From positions 1-60,199 of the forward strand of contig CAKZVL010000026.1 of the NCBI GenBank assembly GCA_937922155.1: DNA of 60,199 bases, read 5' to 3'. A model generated the notes under the pieces. It was not told where the DNA came from. It made no database searches and saw only the letters and a list, made by a program, of their open reading frames with translations. Position 1 is the stretch's first letter; every line of letters starts with the position of its first letter. The DNA comes from an uncultured Paracoccaceae bacterium. GTDB taxonomy: Bacteria > Pseudomonadota > Alphaproteobacteria > Rhodobacterales > Rhodobacteraceae. Both the position numbers and the translations under genes were made by a program. Below are positions 9,144 to 18,005 of this stretch, piece after piece.

Positions 9144-10121
9144 ATGTCCCAACTTGTGACGATCTTTGGTGGCTCTGGCTTTGTCGGTCGCTACATCACT
9201 CGCCGTTTGGCGCAGGAAGGGTATCGCGTGCGGGTGGCCGTGCGCCGCGTGAATGAAGCGATGTTTGTGCGTCCCTATGGTTCAGTTGGGCAGGTTGAAC
9301 CTGTTCTTTGTAATGTGCGCGATGATGCAAGCGTGCGTCAGGTGAGTGAAGGCGCGGACATTGTCATCAATTGTGTCGGTCTGCTGGATGAAACCGGTAA
9401 GAATACGTTTGATGCTGTTCAAGCCGAAGCGCCGGGTCGCATTGCGCGGATTGCCAAGGAACTGGGGATCAGCCGGATGATCCAAGTTTCTGCCATTGGT
9501 GCAGATGTGAACAGTGCAAGTGATTATGCCCGCACCAAAGCCGAAGGCGAAGCGGCGGTTTTGGAACATATGCCCAACGCTGTCATTCTGCGCCCGTCGA
9601 TCATATTTGGACAAGAAGATCAGTTCTTTAATCGCTTTGCTGGGATGTCGCGGCTTGTGCCGATTTTGCCTGTTGTCGGGGCTGATACGAAATTCCAGCC
9701 GGTTTTTGTGGATGATGTTGCGGCGGCGGCCGTCGCCGCGGTTCAAGGATCGGCCAAAGGCGTTTATGAGCTTGGTGGCCCCGATGTTGACAGCTTTCGT
9801 GGTTTGATGACCACGATGTTGGGGATTATTCGGCGGCGTAAGTTGATCCTGAACATTCCGTTTTGGGTTGCTCGGATCATGGCGTTCTTTTTTGCGGTTG
9901 GAAATTTTCTGTCGCTTGGCATTTTGCCGCGTGCGATTACCGCTGATCAAGTTAAGAACCTTGCCGTTGATAATGTGGTTGCGCCTGATGCAAAGGGGCT
10001 TGCTGATTTAGGCGTCACACCGACAGCGATGGAGGCGATTTTGCCGGATTATTTGTGGCGGTTTCGCCCATCTGGGCAGTACGACAGCATCAAAGAATCG
10101 GCCAAAAACCTGCGCACTTAG
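9144..10121 (+). CDS. NDUFA9-like NAD(P)-binding protein (atypical SDR, complex I accessory type)
   Basis: A 325-residue protein with an N-terminal Rossmann motif GGSGFVGRYITRRL (the atypical SDR G-x-x-G-x-x-G fold). It has the family's conserved stretches VINCVGLLDETGKNTF, IQVSAIGAD, YARTKAEGE and ILRPSIIFGQEDQFFNRFA. The ATG at 9144 is preferred over the one at 9129 because AAAAGG lies seven bases upstream and the Rossmann strand then begins at the N-terminus. Its alphaproteobacterial relatives resemble the mitochondrial complex I subunit NDUFA9, where the fold binds NADPH without known catalysis. The 3' end overlaps the convergent uppP by 4 bases. The role here is inferred from the family. 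Confidence 0.88.
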   Translation: MSQLVTIFGGSGFVGRYITRRLAQEGYRVRVAVRRVNEAMFVRPYGSVGQVEPVLCNVRDDASVRQVSEGADIVINCVGLLDETGKNTFDAVQAEAPGRIARIAKELGISRMIQVSAIGADVNSASDYARTKAEGEAAVLEHMPNAVILRPSIIFGQEDQFFNRFAGMSRLVPILPVVGADTKFQPVFVDDVAAAAVAAVQGSAKGVYELGGPDVDSFRGLMTTMLGIIRRRKLILNIPFWVARIMAFFFAVGNFLSLGILPRAITADQVKNLAVDNVVAPDAKGLADLGVTPTAMEAILPDYLWRFRPSGQYDSIKESAKNLRT

Positions 10122-10921
10122 GTGTAGGCGATATAAAGCAGCACAATCCCGAGGATGACACGGTAGATCACGTAAGGCGTAAAGCTGACGGATCGCAAGA
10201 GGCGCATCATTAAGCTGAGTGCGCCAAGCGCTGCGACAAATGCGAAAATCGCGGCGATTCCACCGTCTTTGGCAAGTTGCATGTCGGCGGTTGCGATAAC
10301 TTCGGCGCCAAGAAGAACGCCGGATGCGATGATCGTCGGGATCGACATCAGCATTGCAAGCTTTGCGCCATCTTCACGCTTATATCCAAGCTGACGCGCG
10401 GCAGTAATCGTAATGCCAGACCGCGATGTGCCGGGGATTAATGAAATGGCCTGCCAAAATCCCATCGTAATGGCGTGGCGCAGCGTCCATTCATGGGCTT
10501 CGCGCGTTGTTGGCCCGGTTTGGTCTGCCCAGTAAAGCACGATGCCGAAAATCAACATCGTCCAGCCGATGACTGCGATGGATCGCATCATGTCATCAAG
10601 GCCGGTGAGCTTGAGGATCAAGCCGAAGATGATCACGGGAATCGTCGCAAGGATGAGGCAAAGCGCCAAAAACGCGCCCGGTGTATCGACCTTGCCCCGA
10701 CAAAGGCGGAAAAATCCGATCAGCGCTGATTTCACATCCGCCCAAAAATAGATAACGACCGCGAAGAGCGTTCCGACGTGCACAGCGACGTCGATAGCTT
10801 GCCCCTGATCTTCCATGCCGGTCAGTTGGGGCAGCAAAATTAGGTGCCCTGACGATGAAACAGGTAAGAATTCAGTTACACCTTGGATCAAGGCCGCAAG
10901 TAAAAGCGTAAATAGAGGCAT
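10118..10921 (-). CDS. uppP: Undecaprenyl-diphosphatase UppP/BacA
   Basis: Integral membrane phosphatase of 267 residues that recycles undecaprenyl diphosphate to the monophosphate carrier for peptidoglycan and other envelope glycans. The two family motifs are clear: the N-terminal QGVTEFLPVSSSGH (residues about 13-26) and the later PGTSRSGIT with the catalytic Arg/Ser region. About eight hydrophobic segments are seen and the length is normal. Expression at this locus is known in other bacteria to affect bacitracin resistance. The gene is convergent with the NDUFA9-like gene with overlapping stop codons, leaving no room for a terminator between them. Confidence 0.97.
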   Translation of the reverse strand: MPLFTLLLAALIQGVTEFLPVSSSGHLILLPQLTGMEDQGQAIDVAVHVGTLFAVVIYFWADVKSALIGFFRLCRGKVDTPGAFLALCLILATIPVIIFGLILKLTGLDDMMRSIAVIGWTMLIFGIVLYWADQTGPTTREAHEWTLRHAITMGFWQAISLIPGTSRSGITITAARQLGYKREDGAKLAMLMSIPTIIASGVLLGAEVIATADMQLAKDGGIAAIFAFVAALGALSLMMRLLRSVSFTPYVIYRVILGIVLLYIAYT

Positions 10922-11057
10922 GTTATTTCCCGATTCGATTGGCGTCTTTTAACTGATACGTTCCAATGGGAAAGACCGCATATAGGTCCGGTTCGGACTT
11001 AGTTTTAATAGTTTTCCAGAGATTTTTTCTGATACCATCCATTTCGTTGCTTATTAG

Positions 11058-11072
11058 GTCAGTAATACTGAC
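11058..11072. promoter_or_regulatory. Palindrome upstream of gltD (candidate operator)
   Basis: GTCAGTA-A-TACTGAC is a perfect 7-base inverted repeat with one central base in the 213-base gap between uppP and gltD, 63 bases before the gltD start. It is the only strong symmetry in the gap and could bind a dimeric regulator. A short hairpin followed by TTTT is the alternative reading. Confidence 0.45.
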
Positions 11073-11134
11073 TTTTCATCTGGCGACTGCTGCCCTAAAA
11101 GGACGGTTCTAACGTCGCGACTGAGGGATTTGTG

Positions 11135-12562
11135 ATGGCTAACCAAAAGATGTTGAAGTTCACGACTGTTGACCGGGATATGCCGGAGAAACGGCCGCCG
11201 AACCTACGCCGCGACGATTTCAACGAAATTTACGCTGAGTACGCAGGTGACAAGGCTGAGGAGCAGTCTAGTCGCTGTTCGCAGTGTGGTGTGCCTTACT
11301 GTCAGTCGCATTGTCCGTTGCACAACAACATTCCCGATTGGCTACGTCTGACGGCTGAGGGTCGTTTGCAGGAAGCTTATGAGCTGAGCCAAGCGACGAA
11401 TACGTTCCCGGAGATTTGTGGCCGCATTTGTCCGCAGGATCGCCTGTGTGAAGGCAATTGCGTGATCGAGCAATCTGGCCATGGGACTGTGACCATTGGT
11501 TCGGTTGAAAAATACATCACTGACAAGGCGTTTGATGAAGGCTGGGTTAAGCCGATCCGCCCGTATGCAGAGCGTGCAGAAAGCGTTGGTATTATTGGAG
11601 CGGGCCCTGGTGGTCTAGCCGCCGCTGATCGTTTGCGCCGCCAAGGTGTGCAGGTCACTGTGTATGATCGTTATGACCGTGGTGGTGGATTGCTGACCTA
11701 TGGCATTCCCGGTTTTAAGCTGGAAAAAGACGTCGTGATGAAGCGTATGGCGCAGCTAGAGGACGGTGGCGTGCAGTTCGTGTTGAATTGCAATGTCGGT
11801 GAAGACCTGAGCTTTGACGCCATTCGCGGAAAGCATGATGCGGTTCTGATCGCAACTGGTGTCTATAAATCACGGGATTTGCCCGATACCGATGCCGACG
11901 GCATTGTGCGGGCGATTGATTTTCTAACGGCGTCCAACCGCAAAAGCTTTGGCGATGACGTCGCTGAGTTTGATAGCGGTGAGCTGAACGCAGAAGGCAA
12001 AAGCGTTGTCGTTATCGGTGGCGGTGACACGGCGATGGATTGTGTGCGCACGTCTGTCCGCCAAGGTGCCAAGAGCGTGAAATGTTTGTACCGTCGGGAC
12101 CGTGCCAATATGCCGGGCTCGCAACGCGAAGTGCAGAACGCCGAGGAAGAAGGCGTCGAGTTTGTTTGGCTGTCTGCCCCGAATGGTTTTGAAGGTGATG
12201 CTGTCACAGGCGTGAAGGTGCAAAAGATGCGCCTTGGTCAGCCTGATGCGACTGGCCGTCAGGCCCCTGAGGTGATCGAGGGTGCAGATTATGTCGAAAG
12301 CGCAGACCTTGTCATCCAAGCGCTTGGCTTTGAGCCTGAGGACCTACCCAAGCTTTGGGGTGTTGAGGGTTTGGAAGTCACGCGTTGGGGTACTGTGAAG
12401 GCTGAATTTTCGACAGGTCAAACCAGCCTTGATGGGGTGTTTGCAGCCGGGGACATCGTGCGTGGTGCATCCCTTGTTGTTTGGGCGATCCGCGATGGTC
12501 GTGAGGCGGCGGATGCCATGCTTGAGTATCTGTCCGGGGCGACTTCGGTGGCTGCAGAATGA
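11135..12562 (+). CDS. gltD: Glutamate synthase (NADPH) small subunit GltD
   Basis: A 475-residue subunit that takes electrons from NADPH via FAD and passes them to GltB for ammonia assimilation with GlnA. The N-terminus carries two cysteine clusters for [4Fe-4S] centres (CSQCGVPYCQSHC and CGRICPQDRLCEGNC). The FAD motif is GAGPGGLAAADRL near residue 155, and the NADPH motif is VIGGGDTAMDC near 295. The C-terminal GVFAAGDIVRGASLVVWAI is the second FAD contact. ATG at 11135 is chosen over GTG at 11132 (GAGGGA lies upstream). It starts the gltD-orf-gltB operon; the next gene overlaps by ATGA. Confidence 0.98.
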   Translation: MANQKMLKFTTVDRDMPEKRPPNLRRDDFNEIYAEYAGDKAEEQSSRCSQCGVPYCQSHCPLHNNIPDWLRLTAEGRLQEAYELSQATNTFPEICGRICPQDRLCEGNCVIEQSGHGTVTIGSVEKYITDKAFDEGWVKPIRPYAERAESVGIIGAGPGGLAAADRLRRQGVQVTVYDRYDRGGGLLTYGIPGFKLEKDVVMKRMAQLEDGGVQFVLNCNVGEDLSFDAIRGKHDAVLIATGVYKSRDLPDTDADGIVRAIDFLTASNRKSFGDDVAEFDSGELNAEGKSVVVIGGGDTAMDCVRTSVRQGAKSVKCLYRRDRANMPGSQREVQNAEEEGVEFVWLSAPNGFEGDAVTGVKVQKMRLGQPDATGRQAPEVIEGADYVESADLVIQALGFEPEDLPKLWGVEGLEVTRWGTVKAEFSTGQTSLDGVFAAGDIVRGASLVVWAIRDGREAADAMLEYLSGATSVAAE

Positions 12563-13338
12563 TACGGCACACCCTGTACACACCCTGTACACACCCTGTA
12601 CACCGAGCGCGGCACGCGCTTTTGGCGGTTGGGTCATCACTGCTGACACTTATGGCGGTTCCGACAACCGCACAGACTGTTGAGACGTTTAACCTGCCTG
12701 CTGGTTGTGAAGCGTTCATGACGGTACAAAGCAAGGATTGCACCGTCGATCATCATTTCATTTGTGAAGGTGATCCCGAGGGCCACAAGCAACGCGTTTC
12801 ATTGGATGAGGAAGGCCTGACCTATTTGGGCAGCATCGATGAAGAAACGCAGTGGGTACAAAGTTTCCATCCGCGGTCTGGCCATTCAGAACGACTGGCC
12901 CCGTCGAACCCTGATCCGGCGTCGTTTAGTGAGCTGATCAATAATGGTGTCGACACCTATGATTTTCAGACGCTGTCTGATGAGGTTGGCCCCAGCCGTT
13001 TTGTTGGTATGGATCAACTGACCGGGCGGACTGTGACCATTGATGGCGTGACGTTGGAAGAAACGGAATACCAGATCACCGCCTATGATGGTGACGGTAA
13101 TGAGATGTGGTCATCCAAAGGCAATGAGCTGATTAGTCGTGAAAGACGCATGTTCTTTTCCGGGCCAGGTGTTGTCACGGTGCCAAGCGGGACGTTCGAA
13201 GAAGATGACGGGCCTGTTGAATTTATTTTTCCCGGTGAAGCCGGGTTTCTATCTGCCAACCCAAAGCATGGATGCGGTGTTGTTTTGTCAAACAGCCCTG
13301 TGTCTGAATTGAAGGAGTTTCTGAATGTCGGGCTATGA
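12559..13338 (+). CDS. Exported protein of unknown function inside the glt operon
   Basis: I do not recognise the family. The 259-residue product begins at an ATG that overlaps the gltD stop (ATGA), and its end overlaps the start of gltB by 14 bases, so it is coupled to both. The first ~17 codons run through three copies of an 11-bp repeat. A basic-hydrophobic signal peptide follows (RARHALLAVGSSLLTLMAVPTTAQ), with cleavage probably after the TTAQ region. The mature part has four cysteines (GCEAF, DCTVD, FICEG, HGCGV) that could form two disulfides in the periplasm, and it is acidic without membrane segments. A role linked to glutamate synthase would be surprising for a periplasmic protein. 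The coding call is firm from the two overlaps; the function is unknown. Confidence 0.8.
   Translation: MIRHTLYTPCTHPVHRARHALLAVGSSLLTLMAVPTTAQTVETFNLPAGCEAFMTVQSKDCTVDHHFICEGDPEGHKQRVSLDEEGLTYLGSIDEETQWVQSFHPRSGHSERLAPSNPDPASFSELINNGVDTYDFQTLSDEVGPSRFVGMDQLTGRTVTIDGVTLEETEYQITAYDGDGNEMWSSKGNELISRERRMFFSGPGVVTVPSGTFEEDDGPVEFIFPGEAGFLSANPKHGCGVVLSNSPVSELKEFLNVGL
12569..12601. repeat. Three perfect tandem copies of an 11-bp unit
   Basis: The unit ACACCCTGTAC is repeated three times without mismatch, followed by a further ACC. It lies 10 bases after the start codon of the exported protein gene. As 11 is not a multiple of three, each copy is read in a different frame, and gain or loss of one copy would shift the frame before the signal peptide. 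Confidence 0.97.
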
Positions 13339-16300
13339 TCAAACTTGGGTCGCCGCAGAAGAAGCAAAACGTCAGTGGATGGCCGAAAACGGCCTTTACA
13401 AAGCGGACGATGAACACGCGTCCTGTGGTGTTGGCCTGATCGTTGCGATTGATGGCAGCGCGTCCCGCGATGTTGTTGCCAAGGGCATTGATGCCCTTAA
13501 GGCCGTTTGGCACCGTGGTGCGGTTGATGCGGATGGAAAGACTGGCGATGGCGCAGGCATTCACGTGCAGATTCCTGTGCCGTTCTTTGCGGATCAGATC
13601 CGTCGGACGGGACATGAGCCAGTAGAAGGTGAGCGCATTGCCGTTGGTCAGATTTTCCTGCCACGCACCGATTTTGGCGCGCAGGAGCAATCCCGCACGA
13701 TCGTGGAAACCGAAGTCTTGCGCATGGGCCATTACATCTATGGCTGGCGTCATGTTCCGGTTGATCAAACTTGTCTGGGCGATAAAGCGAACGCGACTCG
13801 TCCTGAGATTGAACAAATCCTGATCCGTTGTGAAAAGGATATCGACGAAGAAGCGTTTGAACGCGAGCTATACATCATTCGTCGCCGGATAGAGAAGGCT
13901 GTTACGGCCTCTGGCATCAATGGGTTTTATGTGTGTTCGCTGTCGTGCCGGTCGATCATTTACAAGGGTATGATGCTGGCCGAACAGGTGGCCGTTTTCT
14001 ATCCTGACCTGATGGATGAGCGGTTTGAAAGCGCGTTTGCGATTTATCACCAACGTTATTCCACCAATACATTCCCGCAGTGGTCGCTGGCGCAGCCGTT
14101 CCGCATGTTGGCCCATAATGGTGAGATCAACACGCTGAAAGGCAACGTCAATTGGATGAAAAGCCATGAGATCCGCATGGCCTCCGGCGCGTTCGGAGAG
14201 AAGGCGGAAGACATCAAGCCGATCATCCCGTCGGGGGCGTCGGATTCGTCTGCGTTGGATGCGGTGTTTGAAGTGCTGGTTCGCGCGGGCCGGTCTGCGC
14301 CCATGGCAAAGACCATGATGGTTCCTGAAAGCTGGTCCAAGCAGGCGGTGGAAATGCCGCAAGCTTGGCAGGATATGTATTCCTATTGCAACGCGGTGAT
14401 GGAACCTTGGGATGGTCCTGCCGCCCTTGCCATGACGGATGGTCGTTGGGTGTGTGGTGGTTTGGACCGTAACGGTTTGCGGCCGCTTCGCTATGTTGTC
14501 ACGGGTGATGGTCTGCTGGTTGCGGGTTCTGAAGTTGGCATGGTTCAGGTTGATGAAAGCGCGGTTGTTGAAAAAGGTGCGCTTGGTCCCGGTCAGATGA
14601 TTGCCGTGGACATGCAAGAGGGCAAACTTTTCCATGATGAGGAAATGAAAGACGTCTTGGCCGCGTCCCAGAAGTTTGGGGAGTGGGTAGGCAAGGTCGT
14701 CGATTTGAACGAACTGCTGCGCGATGTGCCAGAGAAGCCGCTGTTTGAGGGCGCGGATTTGCGTCAACGTCAGATTGCTGCAGGCTATACCATCGAAGAG
14801 TTGGAACAGGTTCTGGCGCCGATGGCCGAGGATGGCAAAGAGATGATCGCGTCGATGGGGGATGATACCCCGTCTGCGGTGTTGTCGGATGTATATCGTC
14901 CGTTGTCGCACTTTTTCCGGCAGAATTTTTCCCAGGTCACGAACCCGCCGATTGATAGCTTGCGCGAAAGCCGGGTGATGTCGCTGAAGACGCGGTTTGG
15001 CAATCTGAAGAACGTTTTGGATGAGGACAGTAGCCAAACCGAAATTCTGATGATGGAGAGCCCATTCGTTGCGAACGCCGAGTTTGATGAGATGGTCAAG
15101 CATTTCGGCGATAACGTGGCGTTTATCGATTGTACGTTTGCGGCGGGGCAAGGTGCGCTGAACGCGGGACTTGCGCGGATTCGCAATGAGGCTGAGGATG
15201 CTGTGCGGTCTGGTGCGGGGCACCTTGTGTTGACGGATCAGCATCAATCGGAAGATCGCGTTGCGATGCCGATGATCCTTGCGACGTCGGCGGTGCATTC
15301 TGGGCTGACCAAGAAGGGCTTGCGCACGTTCTGTTCGATGAATGTGCGGTCGGCTGAATGTATTGATCCGCATTACTTTGCGGTCCTAATCGGTTGTGGT
15401 GCCACGACTGTGAACGCCTATCTGGCGCAGGACAGTTTGGCGGATCGGGTCAACCGGGGTCTGATCGAAGGGTCCCTGACCGATGCGATGCGTCGTTATC
15501 GTGCGGCGATTGATGCGGGACTGCTCAAGATCATGTCAAAGATGGGGATTTCGGTTCTGTCGTCTTATCGTGGCGGTCTGAACTTTGAGGCCGTGGGCCT
15601 GTCGCGTGCGATGGTCGCGGAATACTTTCCTGGAATGCACAGCCGAATTTCGGGCATTGGTGTCAGCGGCATTCAAGCCAAGCAACAAGAAACCCACGCA
15701 AAGGGTTGGAAGCAATCCAACGATATTCTGCCCATCGGCGGTTTTTACAAAGCTCGCCGATCTGGGGAAAAGCACGCTTGGGAAGCGCAGACCATGCATA
15801 TGATGCAGGCGGCCTGTAACAAGGCGTCTTATTCGTTGTGGCAGCAATACTCCAAGTCGATGCAGGCCAACCCGCCGATTCATTTGCGCGACCTGTTGGC
15901 GATCAAGCCGCTTGGCACCGCGATCCCGATTGATGAGGTTGAAAGCATTACGTCAATTCGCAAGCGGTTCGTGACGCCGGGTATGTCGCTTGGGGCGTTG
16001 AGCCCTGAGGCGCACAAGACGCTGAACGTGGCGATGAACCGGATTGGGGCAAAGTCCGATTCTGGTGAAGGCGGTGAAGATCCAGCGCACTTTGTCCCGG
16101 AATCGAATGGTGACAACCCGTCTGCCAAGATCAAGCAGGTGGCCTCTGGCCGCTTTGGTGTCACGGCTGAATACTTGAACCATTGTGAAGAGCTTGAGAT
16201 TAAAGTCGCCCAAGGTGCTAAGCCGGGCGAGGGTGGTCAGCTGCCGGGGATGAAGGTCACAGACCTGATTGCACGTCTGCGTCATTCGACCAAAGGTGTG

Positions 16301-17857
16301 ACCCTGATTTCACCGCCGCCGCACCACGATATCTATTCGATCGAGGATTTGGCGCAGCTGATCTATGATCTGAAACAGATCAATCCGCGTTGTAAGGTAA
16401 CGGTCAAGCTGGTGTCATCATCTGGTGTTGGTACGATTGCGGCAGGTGTGGCCAAGGCTAAGGCGGATGTGATCCTGATTTCGGGTCACAACGGTGGCAC
16501 GGGTGCCAGCCCAGGGACGTCGATCAAGTACGCTGGGCTTCCGTGGGAAATGGGCCTGACAGAGGCACATCAGGTTCTTGCGATGAACAACCTGCGGGAC
16601 CGCATAACGCTGCGCACCGATGGTGGTTTGCGCACGGGGCGTGACGTTGTGATGGCGGCGATGATGGGGGCCGAAGAATATGGCATCGGCACCGCCGCGT
16701 TGATCGCAATGGGCTGCATTATGGTGCGCCAGTGCCAGTCGAACACCTGCCCCGTTGGTGTTTGTACGCAGGACGAAGACCTGCGCGACAAGTTCACGGG
16801 TAACGCGGACAAGGTTGTAAACCTGATCACATTCTATGCGACCGAAGTGCGAGAGATTTTGGCCAGTATTGGTGCGCGGTCATTGGATGATGTGATTGGG
16901 CGTGCGGATTTGCTGACGCAGGTCAGTCGGGGTTCTGCGAACCTTGATGATCTGGACCTTAACCCGTTGCTGATCACTGTCGATGATGCCCATAGCATCG
17001 TTTACGATCGGGACCGTGCGCGCAACGCTGTTGATGACACCTTGGATGCGCAGATCGTAACGGATGCGGATCGGTTCCTATCTGACGGTGAAAAGATGCA
17101 GTTGGAATATACCGTACAGAACACGCTGCGCACGATTGGTACCCGTACATCGAGCCACATCGTCAAACGATTTGGTATGCGCAACGTCCTGCAAGACGAC
17201 CACCTGACGGTCAAACTACGGGGGTCTGCAGGGCAGTCATTGGGTGCGTTCGCGGTGCCGGGTCTAAAGATCGAAGTGCGCGGCGACGCGAATGACTATG
17301 TTGGCAAAGGATTGTCTGGGGGTACGATTGTTGTACGTCCGCCGATGTCGAGCCCGCTTGTTGCGTCTGAAAACACGATCATTGGGAATACCGTTCTATA
17401 TGGTGCGACAGATGGATATCTGTTTGCCGCTGGTCGTGCCGGTGAACGTTTTGCGGTTCGCAATTCCGGTGCAAAGGTTGTCATCGAGGGCTGCGGTTCC
17501 AACGGTTGTGAATATATGACCGGCGGCGTTGCCGTTATCCTTGGTTCGATTGGTGCGAATTTTGGCGCTGGTATGACGGGAGGTATGGCGTATCTATATG
17601 ATCCTGATGGGGTTGCGCATGCATTGATCAATCATGAATCTTTGGTGACTTGCCCTGTGACGGTGCCGCATTGGTCTGCCCAACTAGAAGAGCTGATTGA
17701 GCGTCATGTTGAGGAAACCGGCAGTGTCAAAGCGTCGGACATATTGCGCCATTGGGATTTGGAAAAGCAGAATTTCTTGCAGATTTGCCCAAAAGAGATG
17801 CTGGTCCATCTGCCTCATCCGTTGAGTGAGGAAGAGGCCGCAATTCCGGCAGAATAA
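13325..17857 (+). CDS. gltB: Glutamate synthase (NADPH) large subunit GltB
   Basis: A 1,510-residue enzyme that transfers the amide of glutamine to 2-oxoglutarate. It has the N-terminal class II glutamine amidotransferase domain; the nucleophile is probably Cys34 in HASCGVGL, so a ~33-residue propeptide would be removed. Then come the central linker domain and the FMN/[3Fe-4S] synthase domain, with cluster cysteines in GCIMVRQCQSNTCPVG (C-x5-C-x4-C) near residue 1,135 and the glycine-rich SGHNGGTGASP. Last is the right-handed beta-helix with GxxGG repeats (GAKVVIEGCGSNGCEYMTGG). The length is usual. It overlaps the preceding exported protein gene by 14 bases, and a strong terminator follows. 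Confidence 0.98.
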   Translation: MSGYDQTWVAAEEAKRQWMAENGLYKADDEHASCGVGLIVAIDGSASRDVVAKGIDALKAVWHRGAVDADGKTGDGAGIHVQIPVPFFADQIRRTGHEPVEGERIAVGQIFLPRTDFGAQEQSRTIVETEVLRMGHYIYGWRHVPVDQTCLGDKANATRPEIEQILIRCEKDIDEEAFERELYIIRRRIEKAVTASGINGFYVCSLSCRSIIYKGMMLAEQVAVFYPDLMDERFESAFAIYHQRYSTNTFPQWSLAQPFRMLAHNGEINTLKGNVNWMKSHEIRMASGAFGEKAEDIKPIIPSGASDSSALDAVFEVLVRAGRSAPMAKTMMVPESWSKQAVEMPQAWQDMYSYCNAVMEPWDGPAALAMTDGRWVCGGLDRNGLRPLRYVVTGDGLLVAGSEVGMVQVDESAVVEKGALGPGQMIAVDMQEGKLFHDEEMKDVLAASQKFGEWVGKVVDLNELLRDVPEKPLFEGADLRQRQIAAGYTIEELEQVLAPMAEDGKEMIASMGDDTPSAVLSDVYRPLSHFFRQNFSQVTNPPIDSLRESRVMSLKTRFGNLKNVLDEDSSQTEILMMESPFVANAEFDEMVKHFGDNVAFIDCTFAAGQGALNAGLARIRNEAEDAVRSGAGHLVLTDQHQSEDRVAMPMILATSAVHSGLTKKGLRTFCSMNVRSAECIDPHYFAVLIGCGATTVNAYLAQDSLADRVNRGLIEGSLTDAMRRYRAAIDAGLLKIMSKMGISVLSSYRGGLNFEAVGLSRAMVAEYFPGMHSRISGIGVSGIQAKQQETHAKGWKQSNDILPIGGFYKARRSGEKHAWEAQTMHMMQAACNKASYSLWQQYSKSMQANPPIHLRDLLAIKPLGTAIPIDEVESITSIRKRFVTPGMSLGALSPEAHKTLNVAMNRIGAKSDSGEGGEDPAHFVPESNGDNPSAKIKQVASGRFGVTAEYLNHCEELEIKVAQGAKPGEGGQLPGMKVTDLIARLRHSTKGVTLISPPPHHDIYSIEDLAQLIYDLKQINPRCKVTVKLVSSSGVGTIAAGVAKAKADVILISGHNGGTGASPGTSIKYAGLPWEMGLTEAHQVLAMNNLRDRITLRTDGGLRTGRDVVMAAMMGAEEYGIGTAALIAMGCIMVRQCQSNTCPVGVCTQDEDLRDKFTGNADKVVNLITFYATEVREILASIGARSLDDVIGRADLLTQVSRGSANLDDLDLNPLLITVDDAHSIVYDRDRARNAVDDTLDAQIVTDADRFLSDGEKMQLEYTVQNTLRTIGTRTSSHIVKRFGMRNVLQDDHLTVKLRGSAGQSLGAFAVPGLKIEVRGDANDYVGKGLSGGTIVVRPPMSSPLVASENTIIGNTVLYGATDGYLFAAGRAGERFAVRNSGAKVVIEGCGSNGCEYMTGGVAVILGSIGANFGAGMTGGMAYLYDPDGVAHALINHESLVTCPVTVPHWSAQLEELIERHVEETGSVKASDILRHWDLEKQNFLQICPKEMLVHLPHPLSEEEAAIPAE

Positions 17858-17879
17858 TGGCGGTTTGTTGAAAATTGCG

Positions 17880-17915
17880 AAATCCCAGTAGTTTAGGTGC
17901 TGCTGGGATTTTTCT
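17880..17915 (+). terminator. Intrinsic terminator after gltB
   Basis: AAATCCCAGTAG pairs with CTGCTGGGATTT (one wobble) around an 8-base loop and runs into TTTTTCTTTT, 22 bases after the gltB stop. It closes the gltD-orf-gltB operon. Confidence 0.88.
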
Positions 17916-18005
17916 TTTCCTTGGCGTAAACTTAATTGTTTCCTAATTGGGGCCAATTCTCCTGTCATCATCATCATTGTTGAAACGACTGATGATGAGG
18001 CCATC

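Noticed and set aside
12569-12604. The 11-bp repeat as a CRISPR-like or iteron array
   Set aside because: There are only three units with no spacers and no cas or replication gene; it lies within a coding frame.
13868-15373. A 501-codon open frame opposite gltB
   Set aside because: Composition is His/Arg/Gln-rich with no recognisable domain, and it lies antisense to an unmistakable gltB; it is a by-product of codon use.
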